Of a DNA stretch of 64,000 bases, positions 41,251 to 48,884 are shown one piece after another. The stretch is from Salinibacter altiplanensis. GTDB lineage: Bacteria > Bacteroidota > Rhodothermia > Rhodothermales > Salinibacteraceae. The translations under genes and the position numbers were made by a program. Numbering within the stretch: the first letter of the stretch is position 1; every line of letters starts with the position of its first letter. The stretch covers positions 591,859-655,858 of the forward strand of contig NZ_NCQY01000030.1 in NCBI RefSeq assembly GCF_002894645.1. The letters are read 5' to 3'. The notes under the pieces are model-generated. The model was not told where the DNA came from. It ran no database searches and worked only from the letters and a program-made list of their open reading frames with translations.

Positions 41251-41280
41251 CCCCGCCGCTAGGACGACGGGGCGCGCTTT
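41251..41280 (+). terminator. Weak hairpin terminator after the tRNA-like element
   Basis: CCCCGCCG (41251-41258) pairs with CGACGGGG (41265-41272), one mismatch, followed by GCGCGCTTT. It lies just before the start of the early operon gene at 41307, so it may also be a leader structure rather than a true terminator. Confidence 0.35.
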
Positions 41281-41306
41281 CCACTCAAGAGAGAAGCTGA
41301 AAAGCT

Positions 41307-41720
41307 ATGACTACTATCCGACTTCATTCGGACCGTTCCCCCGCCACCGTGACCGACAAGGACCCGCCGGGCTGGGAGCGCTACAAGCTCTACTGGATCG
41401 GCACGATGCTCGCCCGGAAGACCGGTGAGACCAACCAGCGCTGCCCGCAAAGAGAGGTCTACATGACCCACCACTGCCTCCAGCTGCAGACCGGCCAGCA
41501 GGTCCGGGTCTCCTGGCGGGACCTGATCGAGTGGGCCGCGGGCGGGCAGGCCCGGAAGGTCCACCTGCGGCGGCCCGAGTCGATCCACTACGCGAAGATG
41601 GCGGAGGCTGGCCGCATCGAGTGGCCCGACGCCCTTCGGTCGATCTCCGAGCTTGAGCCAGTGGCGAAAGACCTCAGCGAAGTCCCGGCGCCGGCCGGGG
41701 AGGGCAGCACCCATGGCTAA
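41307..41720 (+). CDS. Hypothetical early phage protein, 137 aa
   Basis: Not recognised. The protein looks globular: DPPGWERYKLYWIGTMLARK, MTHHCLQLQTGQQVRVSWRD and a helical end with PDALRSISELEPVAKDL. First gene of the early replication operon. It overlaps the next gene by 8 bp (41713-41720), indicating translational coupling. Early position suggests a host-takeover or DNA-metabolism accessory role, but no motif supports one. Confidence 0.55.
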   Translation: MTTIRLHSDRSPATVTDKDPPGWERYKLYWIGTMLARKTGETNQRCPQREVYMTHHCLQLQTGQQVRVSWRDLIEWAAGGQARKVHLRRPESIHYAKMAEAGRIEWPDALRSISELEPVAKDLSEVPAPAGEGSTHG

Positions 41721-42180
41721 CGTCGGCAACGTCACCGCCTCATCCCCGCGCAGCACCAACGAGAAGCAAGAGCTGCGACGGATGGTGCAGCAGCTTCGCG
41801 GCTACAAGCGCGCTGCGATCGAGGCGATGGACCACCTTTTCAAAACCTCCCCCGGCATCCGTCACGACGAGCCGCACGCCCACGAGGCGTTGATGCTCTT
41901 GAAGTATCAGTGCCAGGAAGAGTACTCGTGCCCTAATGAGGCCATCAGTGATATCGAGGGCTACGACTCTATTGATGCTCCGCCGAAGCATACTGAGCGA
42001 CTTGAGGCGGAGAACGAGCGGCTTCGGGACCTACTGGACAACATCCTCACTGCGCAGATGCGCCTTCGCACCGTCGACGAAGATGATGGCGAGGCCTGGG
42101 CAGATGCGCTAGACCGCATGATCGACCTCCGCAAAGAAGCTGACGACATCCTCGACCGCGGAGGTGGTGGCGATGGCTGA
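41713..42180 (+). CDS. Hypothetical early coiled-coil protein, 155 aa
   Basis: From the ATG at 41713, overlapping the previous gene by 8 bp. Two helices around a short cysteine-containing middle (LLKYQCQEEYSCPNEAI) and a leucine-rich coiled coil (RLEAENERLRDLLDNILTAQ) are visible. Conserved function unknown. It overlaps the following small membrane-protein gene by a few codons. Confidence 0.5.
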   Translation: MANVGNVTASSPRSTNEKQELRRMVQQLRGYKRAAIEAMDHLFKTSPGIRHDEPHAHEALMLLKYQCQEEYSCPNEAISDIEGYDSIDAPPKHTERLEAENERLRDLLDNILTAQMRLRTVDEDDGEAWADALDRMIDLRKEADDILDRGGGGDG

Positions 42181-42391
42181 GACCCTCTTCCTCATCCTCC
42201 TCGGCCTGCTGATGACCGTTTGGAGCCTCACAGCGACGACTGCCAGCCTGCGCGCCGCCCCCGAGCTCACGGGGCTGGACCTGATCGACACTGAAGGCAC
42301 GGCCTACAGGCACCCGATGCAGCCCGACCCCAGCGAGATCAGCACCGAGGACGTCACCCTCATACGCGTCGACCCAACCCGACACAACTGA
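42173..42391 (+). CDS. Small single-pass membrane protein, 72 aa
   Basis: From the ATG at 42173 (MAETLFLILLGLLMTVWSLT). One N-terminal membrane helix of about 20 residues is followed by a short hydrophilic tail (LDLIDTEGTAYRHPMQPDPS). It overlaps the end of the upstream gene and is 2 bp before the exonuclease gene. Small early membrane proteins in phages often affect superinfection or membrane physiology; nothing more specific can be read. Confidence 0.5.
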   Translation: MAETLFLILLGLLMTVWSLTATTASLRAAPELTGLDLIDTEGTAYRHPMQPDPSEISTEDVTLIRVDPTRHN

Positions 42392-42392
42392 T

Positions 42393-43475
42393 ATGCCTTC
42401 TACCACTCAACAAAACGCGCTTTTCCAGCCTCCGGTGGAGACGGCCGGAGCAGAGTCACGACCGAAGAAGCAGGAAGCCACGACACCAGCAGAGGAAAGC
42501 CTCGATGCGCTTGGCCTTCGCCCGGCCAGCGAGTTTGCCGAGGACGCTGATGGAGCTGTCGCTTCTCCGGGCCTCTATCGCGGCGTCCCGGAGGAGCTCT
42601 ACCACGCCCACCCGGCCTTGTCCAGGAGCGTGCTCGCCGAGGCAGCGCGCATGAGCCCGATGCACGCCCGCTACAAGTGGCGCGGGGGCGATGAGGGCAA
42701 CTCCTCCGACGCCACCAGCCTCGGCACAGCGCTTCACAGCCGCGTCCTGCAGCCCGGCGTCTACGAGGATACGTACGACGTCGCTCTCTCCCGGTGCGAG
42801 GCCACGAAAGGCGACGGCGACCGCTGCACGTACAGCGCCAAAGTCCGGCACGGCGGAGACTGGTACTGCGGGACACACGCCCCGGACGGAGAGCCAGACG
42901 ACATCGAAGTACTGAAAGCCGACACGGCGGGCCAGGTCGAACGCATGGCCGAGGCGCTAGAGGTCGACCCCGACGCCGCGCCACTCCTCTTCGGGCTCCC
43001 CGGCGCCAGTGAGGTGACCGCCCTCTGGCAAGACGAGGCGACGGGCCTGATGTGCAAGGCACGCCCCGACCGCATCATCGGCCTCCCTGATGGAGTCGCG
43101 ATCGTGGACGTCAAGACGACCCGCAGCGCCCACCCGGAAGACTTCCGGCGGAAGATGGCGAAGTACGGCTACTGGCTCCAGCCGCCCTTTTACACGCTGG
43201 GGATTCGGCAAGCGAGCGAGCAGAGCGGAAACGCTGAGGGCGTGCCTGTCAAAGACTTCGTGTTCGCCTGCGTGGAGAGCTCAGAGCCCTACGCGACGCA
43301 ATGCTTCCGGCCGCACCCACGGGAGCAGCAGGCCAAGCGCACACGGATGGCCGAGCTGATCGATCGGGTTGCGGAGTGCGAGCAGCAAGCCCACTGGCCC
43401 AGCTACGAGACTGGGGTATCCACACTCGGCCTCAAGCGCTACGAGAAGGAGCGCATGGGCATTAGCGCAGGCTGA
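42393..43475 (+). CDS. RecE-like exonuclease (PD-(D/E)XK), with zinc-binding insertion
   Basis: 360 residues. The nuclease core begins GLYRGVPEELYHAHPALSRS. It has the family His (His115 in LGTALHSRVLQP), the active Asp226 in CKARPDRIIG and the D-x-K pair Asp239/Lys241 in VDVKTT. Such enzymes resect double-stranded DNA 5' to 3' and hand the 3' strand to a partner annealing protein. An insertion with Cys135, Cys145, Cys159 and His162 (CEATKGDGDRCTY..DWYCGTH) looks like a structural zinc site and is unusual. The following gene may provide the annealing or SSB function. Confidence 0.75.
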   Translation: MPSTTQQNALFQPPVETAGAESRPKKQEATTPAEESLDALGLRPASEFAEDADGAVASPGLYRGVPEELYHAHPALSRSVLAEAARMSPMHARYKWRGGDEGNSSDATSLGTALHSRVLQPGVYEDTYDVALSRCEATKGDGDRCTYSAKVRHGGDWYCGTHAPDGEPDDIEVLKADTAGQVERMAEALEVDPDAAPLLFGLPGASEVTALWQDEATGLMCKARPDRIIGLPDGVAIVDVKTTRSAHPEDFRRKMAKYGYWLQPPFYTLGIRQASEQSGNAEGVPVKDFVFACVESSEPYATQCFRPHPREQQAKRTRMAELIDRVAECEQQAHWPSYETGVSTLGLKRYEKERMGISAG

Positions 43476-43608
43476 GGGTCTAGCCTCACAGTGACCCTGA
43501 CGAGCCCTACTCAAGCCGAGAGGTGAAGGGCGAAACGGCGGGCGCGCCCCGAAAGCGGCGCCCGTCGTCGGTTGCTTCTTCACTCCTGATCACAGATAGC
43601 CACACGCC

Positions 43609-44502
43609 ATGTACGAGTTCCAAGGCATTGACTTCGGCCCCACCGAGGTCACCGTCGAGGCGGACACGCTCCGCGGCGCTCTCGACCAGATGGGGCAGCT
43701 CTACAACCTCCACAAAGACGCGCTCTTCCTCGAGGCTCACGTCAAGTTCTTCTACGACACCCAGGCAGAGGTCGTCCCCCGCTCCCGAGATGACGACGAG
43801 GGTTTCCAGTACCGGGGCTTTGAGTGCCTTCGAACCGGGTGCAACATCACCTTCAAGGAGACGGAGGAAGACTCCGGCATCTACCCGGGGCGCTACCGCG
43901 CCTACCGCAACGGGGAGGACAACCCCAAGCTCTACGACCCGCAGCGCAGCCATGAGGACATCCTGGGAAAGGTGAGCCCGCAGCCCCCGCACGTCCAGCG
44001 GTTTGGCGTCGACGTCGGGCAGAATGGCAACCGCCAAAATGGCAACCGCCAGAACGGAAGCGGTCGGGGCGAGTCAGCCGCCAACCCCAGTGGCACCCAG
44101 GCCGCTAGTTCAACGGCCCAGAACGGTACCAGCGGAAGCTCACGCGAGCAGCACGAGTCGGAGAAGATGTACGACAAGGGCAGCCAATCGGCCGCTCCCA
44201 AGAGTCCGACTAAAGAGCAAGCGGCCAGCTCCCTCGTCGCCAAAGCGCAGAAGCACACCGACGACACCCTCGCCGGCAAGGCCCAGGTCAACGGCACCAC
44301 TCTGGACCAGAAGCTGAAGGGCCTGGCCGAGTACTGCAATCGAGACGACGGCTATGTGGCGCGTGTGCTTGACGCACTTCAACTGCAGTCCTTCGAGCAG
44401 GTGGCGGTGGGGCAGGTTGAGACCGTGGCCCAGATGCTGCTGCACGAGGACGTGCTGCAGCAGAACGAAGAGTTCGAGGCGGATGACGATCTGCCCTTTT
44501 AA
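43609..44502 (+). CDS. Early DNA-metabolism protein with SSB-like acidic C-terminal tip
   Basis: 297 residues. The N-terminal 120 residues (TEVTVEADTLRGALDQMGQL, then GFECLRTGCNITFKETEEDS) are a compact domain that is not an obvious OB fold. A long low-complexity linker follows, with a repeated Q-N-G-N-R motif. A helical segment (TTLDQKLKGLAEYCNRDDGY) comes next, and the end is EFEADDDLPF, the same form as the SSB C-terminal tip that recruits replication and repair proteins. It lies directly downstream of the RecE-like gene. It may act as the recombination partner or as a phage SSB-like hub. Confidence 0.6.
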   Translation: MYEFQGIDFGPTEVTVEADTLRGALDQMGQLYNLHKDALFLEAHVKFFYDTQAEVVPRSRDDDEGFQYRGFECLRTGCNITFKETEEDSGIYPGRYRAYRNGEDNPKLYDPQRSHEDILGKVSPQPPHVQRFGVDVGQNGNRQNGNRQNGSGRGESAANPSGTQAASSTAQNGTSGSSREQHESEKMYDKGSQSAAPKSPTKEQAASSLVAKAQKHTDDTLAGKAQVNGTTLDQKLKGLAEYCNRDDGYVARVLDALQLQSFEQVAVGQVETVAQMLLHEDVLQQNEEFEADDDLPF

Positions 44503-44519
44503 CTAATCAAGCGACCTCC

Positions 44520-44723
44520 ATGCCCACAACGACCCACGGCAGTGAAGCGAAAGCTGGGAAGGTCAGGCGCGTCGCGGAGGAGGCAGCGCGCCGGGCCAAG
44601 GAATTCGACGGCTGGACCGCATACGAAGCGGCCAAGGGGTACGTCCGGCGCGAGTATCCGGGCCTCCGGAAAGACCAATACGACGCCATCATCGACGCGA
44701 TCAAGACACGTCTTGAGATATGA
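44520..44723 (+). CDS. Small hypothetical protein, 67 aa
   Basis: Not recognised. Helical and mixed-charge (KVRRVAEEAARRAKEFDGWT, then YEAAKGYVRREYPGLRKDQY). It overlaps the replication-initiator gene by 4 bp (ATGA, 44720-44723), a strong sign of coupling. Could be a small accessory factor for replication or recombination. Confidence 0.5.
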   Translation: MPTTTHGSEAKAGKVRRVAEEAARRAKEFDGWTAYEAAKGYVRREYPGLRKDQYDAIIDAIKTRLEI

Positions 44724-45454
44724 GCCACGACCAGACAAAGGCGACAAAGGCACTGCGGCAGCAGGTCCGCCACGACACGGATATTTCGATGAGCGCCTCT
44801 TGCATGTTCGAGGACATCTGCGACCTGCACCAGAAAGGCGCCTGCTACGCAACGGACCAGCACTTCGGCCAGCAGTACGGCGTCCACGAGAAGACTGCCG
44901 GAAGGTGGCGGCGGGAGCTCCAAGAGCATGGATACCTTCGCCGACAGCCAGATGGGGATCGGATGCTCCTCATTCCGAACCACAAAATCGTGGGTGAGGA
45001 AGGAAATCGTGGTGACCACGAAAACGTGGGCCAAGAACAAAATCGTGGTCAGAGAACAGAATCGTTCGAACAAAATCGTGGTCAGACCACGAATTCCTCC
45101 CCACGAAATCGTGGGACACAAAGGGATAAATATACACCCGAGGGGTGTGAGGGCGCGCCCGCGCAGGAGGTCGACGTCAAGGAAAACACCGAAGCACCCG
45201 TGACGATGGAGCGTGCCATCCAGATCGGGGAGATGGTCGGAGTGTCCGAACGGCTGTGCCGGGAGTGGTGGCTCTACTACGACGAAAAGGGCTGGCCGAA
45301 CGAGGTGAAGAAGGTGCCTTCGGCCCTTCGCCGTTGGAAGATGAACGACTCGAAGTTCGATTCTAGCGGTAGTGGCGACGGCGCGCCAGCCGGCGGGAAA
45401 AGCCACACCGACCGCTTCGGCGACCAAGATGTGGTCCACTTCGGCGACCTGTAG
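44720..45454 (+). CDS. Phage replication initiator protein (lambda O-like), with iterons inside the gene
   Basis: 244 residues. The N-terminal HTH/winged-helix part (SMSASCMFEDICDLHQKGAC, then FGQQYGVHEKTAGRWRRELQ) is typical of phage initiators that bind their own origin. The middle (residues about 90-135) is a disordered linker encoded by DNA that contains iteron repeats (44986-45113), so the origin lies in the gene as in lambda O. The C-terminal part (AIQIGEMVGVSERLCREWWL, then EKGWPNEVKKVPSALRRWKM) probably recruits the DnaB-like helicase encoded next. The gene ends 33 bp before the helicase gene. Confidence 0.75.
   Translation: MSHDQTKATKALRQQVRHDTDISMSASCMFEDICDLHQKGACYATDQHFGQQYGVHEKTAGRWRRELQEHGYLRRQPDGDRMLLIPNHKIVGEEGNRGDHENVGQEQNRGQRTESFEQNRGQTTNSSPRNRGTQRDKYTPEGCEGAPAQEVDVKENTEAPVTMERAIQIGEMVGVSERLCREWWLYYDEKGWPNEVKKVPSALRRWKMNDSKFDSSGSGDGAPAGGKSHTDRFGDQDVVHFGDL
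44983..45136 (+). other. Candidate prophage replication origin: iterons plus AT-rich segment
   Basis: Seven copies of a 7-bp core related to ATCGTGG start at 44986, 45005, 45022 (AACGTGG), 45041, 45060 (ATCGTTC), 45074 and 45107, most spaced 14-19 bp, several preceded by AAA and extended to ATCGTGGTCA. Inverted CCACGA pieces and a CCCACGA-AA-TCGTGGG palindrome (45100-45115) are included. A short AT-rich stretch (GGGATAAATATACAC) follows at about 45122-45136, suitable for unwinding. Confidence 0.65.
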
Positions 45455-45487
45455 CCCGAGCTCGACTCTCACCCTCACTCCGACTCC

Positions 45488-46954
45488 TTGATGAGCACGC
45501 AAAACGGCACACATTCTGAGGGCAAGCCCGCGGAGGCGCCACTCCACACCGCGCATGACCTGGAGCAGGTCGTCCTCGGCGCCGCCATGATCGACGAAGA
45601 GGCGTGCGCGGCGGTTGTCGACCTCTGCGAGCCGGCCTTCTTCGCCGACCGGTCAAGGCATCACCGCGAGATCTTTGAAGCGATCGCCGGGCTTTTCGGC
45701 GAAGACGGGGAGGCCCCGCTTCCGGCCGTCCAGCAGCGCCTGGGCGCTGAGGACATCGACGTGCAGCCGACTTACCTCACGGGTCTCACCGCCGAGGTCG
45801 GCGCGACGACTGGCATCGGGCGCTATGCTCGCATCCTGCAGGAAAAATGTATGGCTCGGCAAGGCCGACGGGTCTTGGAGAAGGCAAAGGGCCACCTCGA
45901 CGATGGCGGGGACGTCTTCGAGACGCTCGGCGGCGTGGTCGATCGGCTCACAAAAATCTCGATGACCGAGTCTGATCAGACCCACATCAAGCACGGCGCC
46001 CAGGAGGCCCTCTCTAGCCTGAAGGAGTGGGAGGAGGGCGAGGTCACCGGCCTCGTGCCGACCGGCTTTCCCGGCCTAGACGACATCTGTGACGGCTACC
46101 CGGTCGGGGAGCTCACGACGTTTGCTGCCCACACCGGCGCCGGGAAGACATCGTTCATCGTGCAGACGATCGCGACCTTGGCCCGGGCCTGGCAGGGCGA
46201 GGAGAAGGCGCTCCTCATCTTCTCCGCGGAGATGGACAAGGAGCAAATCGCCCAAAAGGCCGCCTCACAGATCGCCGAGGTGAACCTTCGAGAGCTCCGC
46301 CGGGGCACCGCTCCGGATGAGGACTACGACGCAATGGAGGAGGCGCTCGGCCTTCTCAGCCGGCTGACGCTTCACGTCGACGACACCGCTTCCCCAAGCA
46401 TGCAGCACATCCGGGCCCGGTGCCAGCGCATCGCCGCGCAGACCGACAGGTCAGGGGAGCTCGCCTTCGTCGCTCTCGACTACGACGAGAAGGTCCAGGG
46501 TCAGGGCGAGACGGAGGAGCAGCGCGTCGCCTCGATCGCCACCGGCTCGAAGGCGATGGCAAAGCGGCTGGATGTGGCCTGGATCAACCTCTCGCAGTAC
46601 AAGCGGATGTCCGACCCGATGGGGACCCCAAGCGACAGCTGGCTCCGCTACTCCGGGAAGAAGGAGCAGGAGTCCGCGCTCATCCTGCACTGGTACTGGC
46701 CGGGGTACTGGGTGCAGAACAAGGGCAACGGCGCCGACACGGTGCCGGACTACGACGCGGCCGAGCCGGGAAAGGGCTGGATGTACGCGACCAAGAACCG
46801 GATCACCGGTGGCACCGGGGCGGCTCGCCTCTACTTCCGGCCGGAGCAGACGCGCTTCATCGACCCGAAGGACCCCGGGAATGAGCCGCAGCCGCACGAC
46901 AGACAGCCACACGACAGGCAGTCACACGGCAGCACGCAAGACCCGCCATTTTAG
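45488..46954 (+). CDS. Replicative DNA helicase (DnaB-like)
   Basis: 488 residues. A DnaB N-terminal helical domain (EQVVLGAAMIDEEACAAVVD) is followed by a RecA-type ATPase core with Walker A at 214-221 (AAHTGAGKTS) and LLIFSAEMDKEQIAQKAA, then the WINLSQYKR segment with conserved sensor residues. It would unwind the fork after being loaded by the initiator encoded upstream. The last 25 residues are a repeat-rich His/Asp/Gln tail (PHDRQPHDRQSHG), which matches a short tandem repeat in the DNA. A second ATG lies at 45491. Confidence 0.85.
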   Translation: MMSTQNGTHSEGKPAEAPLHTAHDLEQVVLGAAMIDEEACAAVVDLCEPAFFADRSRHHREIFEAIAGLFGEDGEAPLPAVQQRLGAEDIDVQPTYLTGLTAEVGATTGIGRYARILQEKCMARQGRRVLEKAKGHLDDGGDVFETLGGVVDRLTKISMTESDQTHIKHGAQEALSSLKEWEEGEVTGLVPTGFPGLDDICDGYPVGELTTFAAHTGAGKTSFIVQTIATLARAWQGEEKALLIFSAEMDKEQIAQKAASQIAEVNLRELRRGTAPDEDYDAMEEALGLLSRLTLHVDDTASPSMQHIRARCQRIAAQTDRSGELAFVALDYDEKVQGQGETEEQRVASIATGSKAMAKRLDVAWINLSQYKRMSDPMGTPSDSWLRYSGKKEQESALILHWYWPGYWVQNKGNGADTVPDYDAAEPGKGWMYATKNRITGGTGAARLYFRPEQTRFIDPKDPGNEPQPHDRQPHDRQSHGSTQDPPF

Positions 46955-47031
46955 CATTCAAGCATCTAAGCATCCAAGCATGCAAGGATGACCGCCTTAG
47001 CCTATACCAGCACTGAAAAAGCAGTAGTGCC

Positions 47032-47604
47032 ATGCCTGATACCGTCCCACGACCGGACTTATCGGACGCCAGCCAGAAAGATCGGGCCCTCTGGCACATG
47101 AAAGAGGTCGGCGAGCTCGACCGGAAGGTAGCTCTGGATGAGTACGGCATCGGGCGCCTGGCGGCCCGCATCCGTGACCTTCGAGATCAGGGCTACCGGA
47201 TCGACAGCCACCAAGACGAGGATGGCATTGCCCACTACTCCCTCGTGGCCGAGCCGGGCGAGACTGGCGGCTCAACGCCGTCCTCCGGTGGCGCGACGGA
47301 CGTCCAGACGGCCGAGGACCTCTGGCGGGCCCTGCCGGAAGACTCCCTCGCACGAGACTACGTGGCGCTTCTGGCCCGCTGCGCGCAGGGGGATCAGAGA
47401 GTGGGCATCCTTGAAGACACCGTGCGGCCGGAGGGCGTGAGCGACTGGGAGGCGGCTGCGCTTGTCGGCCGGGACGTCACCGTCGAGGCGATCACCGACT
47501 GCCGGGAGAAGCTCTGCCGGGCGTCACCGCTGGTGAAAAAGAACGGGCACCGGAAAGGATCAGCCACCTACGCGCTCCACGAGTCACTAACTGACCCACT
47601 GTAG
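47032..47604 (+). CDS. Early HTH protein, 190 aa
   Basis: The N-terminal part (VGELDRKVALDEYGIGRLAA, RIRDLRDQGYRIDSHQDEDG) is a short winged helix of the type found in phage-encoded transcription regulators. The rest is helical (DLWRALPEDSLARDYVALLA, then VSDWEAAALVGRDVTVEAIT). No catalytic motif. It probably regulates early or middle genes. It is 12 bp before another HTH gene. A stretch of tandem 7-9 bp repeats at 46953-46988 precedes this gene. Confidence 0.55.
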   Translation: MPDTVPRPDLSDASQKDRALWHMKEVGELDRKVALDEYGIGRLAARIRDLRDQGYRIDSHQDEDGIAHYSLVAEPGETGGSTPSSGGATDVQTAEDLWRALPEDSLARDYVALLARCAQGDQRVGILEDTVRPEGVSDWEAAALVGRDVTVEAITDCREKLCRASPLVKKNGHRKGSATYALHESLTDPL

Positions 47605-47616
47605 ACCTCACTACCG

Positions 47617-47865
47617 ATGAGCAGAACCACTTTGACTGAAGGCCAGACCGAAAAGATCGCGGAGCTTGGGGCCCTCGTCCGCGAACTGCGGGCGATCCGC
47701 GGGTGGAGCGTGCAGGCTCTGGCCGAGCGCGCCGACGTCTCTCCTCAAACGATCTACAAAATCGAGGGCGGGGACATGGTTCGCCCAGGCGTCACCACCC
47801 TTTCGAAGGTCGCCTCGGTCTTCGACGCCACGGCGGCCGACCTCCTGGATGAGGTGGGGCTGTGA
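47617..47865 (+). CDS. XRE-family HTH regulator, 82 aa
   Basis: A complete XRE/Cro-like HTH: ELGALVRELRAIRGWSVQAL, AERADVSPQTIYKIEGGDMV (residues about 17-56), followed by TTLSKVASVFDATAADLLDE. It is almost only the DNA-binding domain, so it must act as a dimer. It is co-transcribed with its neighbours and its stop overlaps the GTG of the next frame. A second phage regulator besides the Cro-like protein, perhaps controlling the accessory nuclease/ATPase genes. Confidence 0.75.
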   Translation: MSRTTLTEGQTEKIAELGALVRELRAIRGWSVQALAERADVSPQTIYKIEGGDMVRPGVTTLSKVASVFDATAADLLDEVGL

Positions 47866-48095
47866 AAAAAGCTATCGCTGTTATGGGCTTCGATGCACAG
47901 AGCGACACTTCCTCACTGACTACGAGCTACGCCATGCCTGACATCGGTGACCGCGTGCATTTCAAGATGCCCTTTGATGACACAGAGCGTGCTGGTACCG
48001 TGCAGGCCGTGCGCGACAGCGGGATTCTCAAGATCAAGGGCGACGACGGTATTCGATACCTTCGCCACCCAAAAGGACTGACCAACCATGTCTAA
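47862..48095 (+). CDS. Small hypothetical protein, 53-77 aa
   Basis: The GTG at 47862 overlaps the upstream stop; an ATG at 47934 (MPDIGDRVHFKMPFDDTERA) gives a more compact protein of 53 residues. The beta-rich sequence with IGDRVHF-M and VQAVRDSGILKIKGDDG resembles a small SH3/KOW-like barrel. Function unknown. Confidence 0.45.
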   Translation: MKKAIAVMGFDAQSDTSSLTTSYAMPDIGDRVHFKMPFDDTERAGTVQAVRDSGILKIKGDDGIRYLRHPKGLTNHV

Positions 48096-48345
48096 CAATT
48101 TCACGCAGTACAGAAAAGAGACCCTCGCACGATTCATCAAGGAGCGTATGCACTGTCTTGACCCACACTCGGAGCTAGAAAGCATTGAGCGCCGCATCAA
48201 GGTCGATGAGCTTCTTGAGGAGTCGAAAGAAATTTCTCATCGGATGCAGGCTCTCAGCTTGCCGGAGGATTACGACGAATGGAAGCGTCTCAAAGAGCGA
48301 CACAGCAGGATTCACACCGATGAAATGCCTAAAATCCAAGACTGA
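48088..48345 (+). CDS. Small helical hypothetical protein, 85 aa
   Basis: Overlaps the previous gene by 8 bp. Charged and helical throughout (QYRKETLARFIKERMHCLDP, then ESIERRIKVDELLEESKEIS), ending HTDEMPKIQD. No recognisable domain. It lies 7 bp before the VRR-NUC gene and is part of the same transcription unit. Confidence 0.5.
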   Translation: MSNNFTQYRKETLARFIKERMHCLDPHSELESIERRIKVDELLEESKEISHRMQALSLPEDYDEWKRLKERHSRIHTDEMPKIQD

Positions 48346-48352
48346 CTGGACC

Positions 48353-48838
48353 ATGCCCGACACCGCCAACGAGACCCTTTCGGCCGAAGAGTACCGCAGG
48401 GGTCACCAGTCCGAAGAAGACATCCACAAGGCTGTCGTGGAGTGGGCCGACCGGCAGGCCGCGACGGAGCCGGCGCTGGAAATGCTGTTTCACGTGCCCA
48501 ACGGCGGCAGCCGCCACATTGCCGAGGCGACGAAGCTAAAGGCGATGGGCACGCGCCAGGGCGTGCCCGACCTGCTTCTGCCTGTGCCCGGGCCTGCTCC
48601 GGACGTGGACGGGATGCACACCGGCCTCGCCCTCGAGCTCAAAAGCCCGCGGGGCCGCCTCCGCCCCACGCAGGCATGGTGGCTCGCTCGCCTCCGTGAG
48701 CAGGGCTGGGCCGTGGCTGTGGCGTGGACGTTTGGCGAGGCCCACCACACGATTCAGCGCTACCTCGACGGCGAGCACGAGCCGCAAGAGACCCTCGACT
48801 TGTCGATTGCCGAGCCGCCCCGGCACGTGAACAATTGA
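48353..48838 (+). CDS. VRR-NUC domain nuclease
   Basis: 161 residues from the ATG at 48353. The VRR-NUC fold (PD-(D/E)XK superfamily) is clear: HVPNGGSRHIAEATKLKAMG, then the catalytic Asp73 in GVPDLLLP, Glu95 and Lys97 in LALELKS, and Gln107 in RPTQAWWLARLR. Stand-alone VRR-NUC proteins of phages act as Holliday-junction or structure-specific nucleases. It is followed after about 45 bp by a HerA-like ATPase gene. The pairing of nuclease and HerA ATPase could be recombination machinery or an anti-phage module. Confidence 0.8.
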   Translation: MPDTANETLSAEEYRRGHQSEEDIHKAVVEWADRQAATEPALEMLFHVPNGGSRHIAEATKLKAMGTRQGVPDLLLPVPGPAPDVDGMHTGLALELKSPRGRLRPTQAWWLARLREQGWAVAVAWTFGEAHHTIQRYLDGEHEPQETLDLSIAEPPRHVNN

Positions 48839-48884
48839 GTTGCTACTTTTGAAGACACTGACTTCTGAACCAACTTTCGATCCC

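Larger units (their letters stand above)
40654..41306 (+). other. Structured non-coding early leader region
   Basis: 653 bp without a convincing gene. It holds three CTCACAGAC repeats (40732, 40822, 41099), several GC-rich hairpins (for example GGCGGG...CCCGCC around 40726-40756 and CCAGG...CCTGG near 40793-40807), a tRNA-like element (41171-41236) and a terminator-like hairpin (41251-41272). The frames that cross it have no protein character. Possible roles are an antitermination or riboregulatory leader, or an untranslated phage RNA. Confidence 0.5.

Noticed and set aside
44986..45113. Regular short repeats resembling a CRISPR array
   Set aside because: Units are only 7-13 bp with variable spacing, lie inside a gene, and no cas genes are near; they fit origin iterons.
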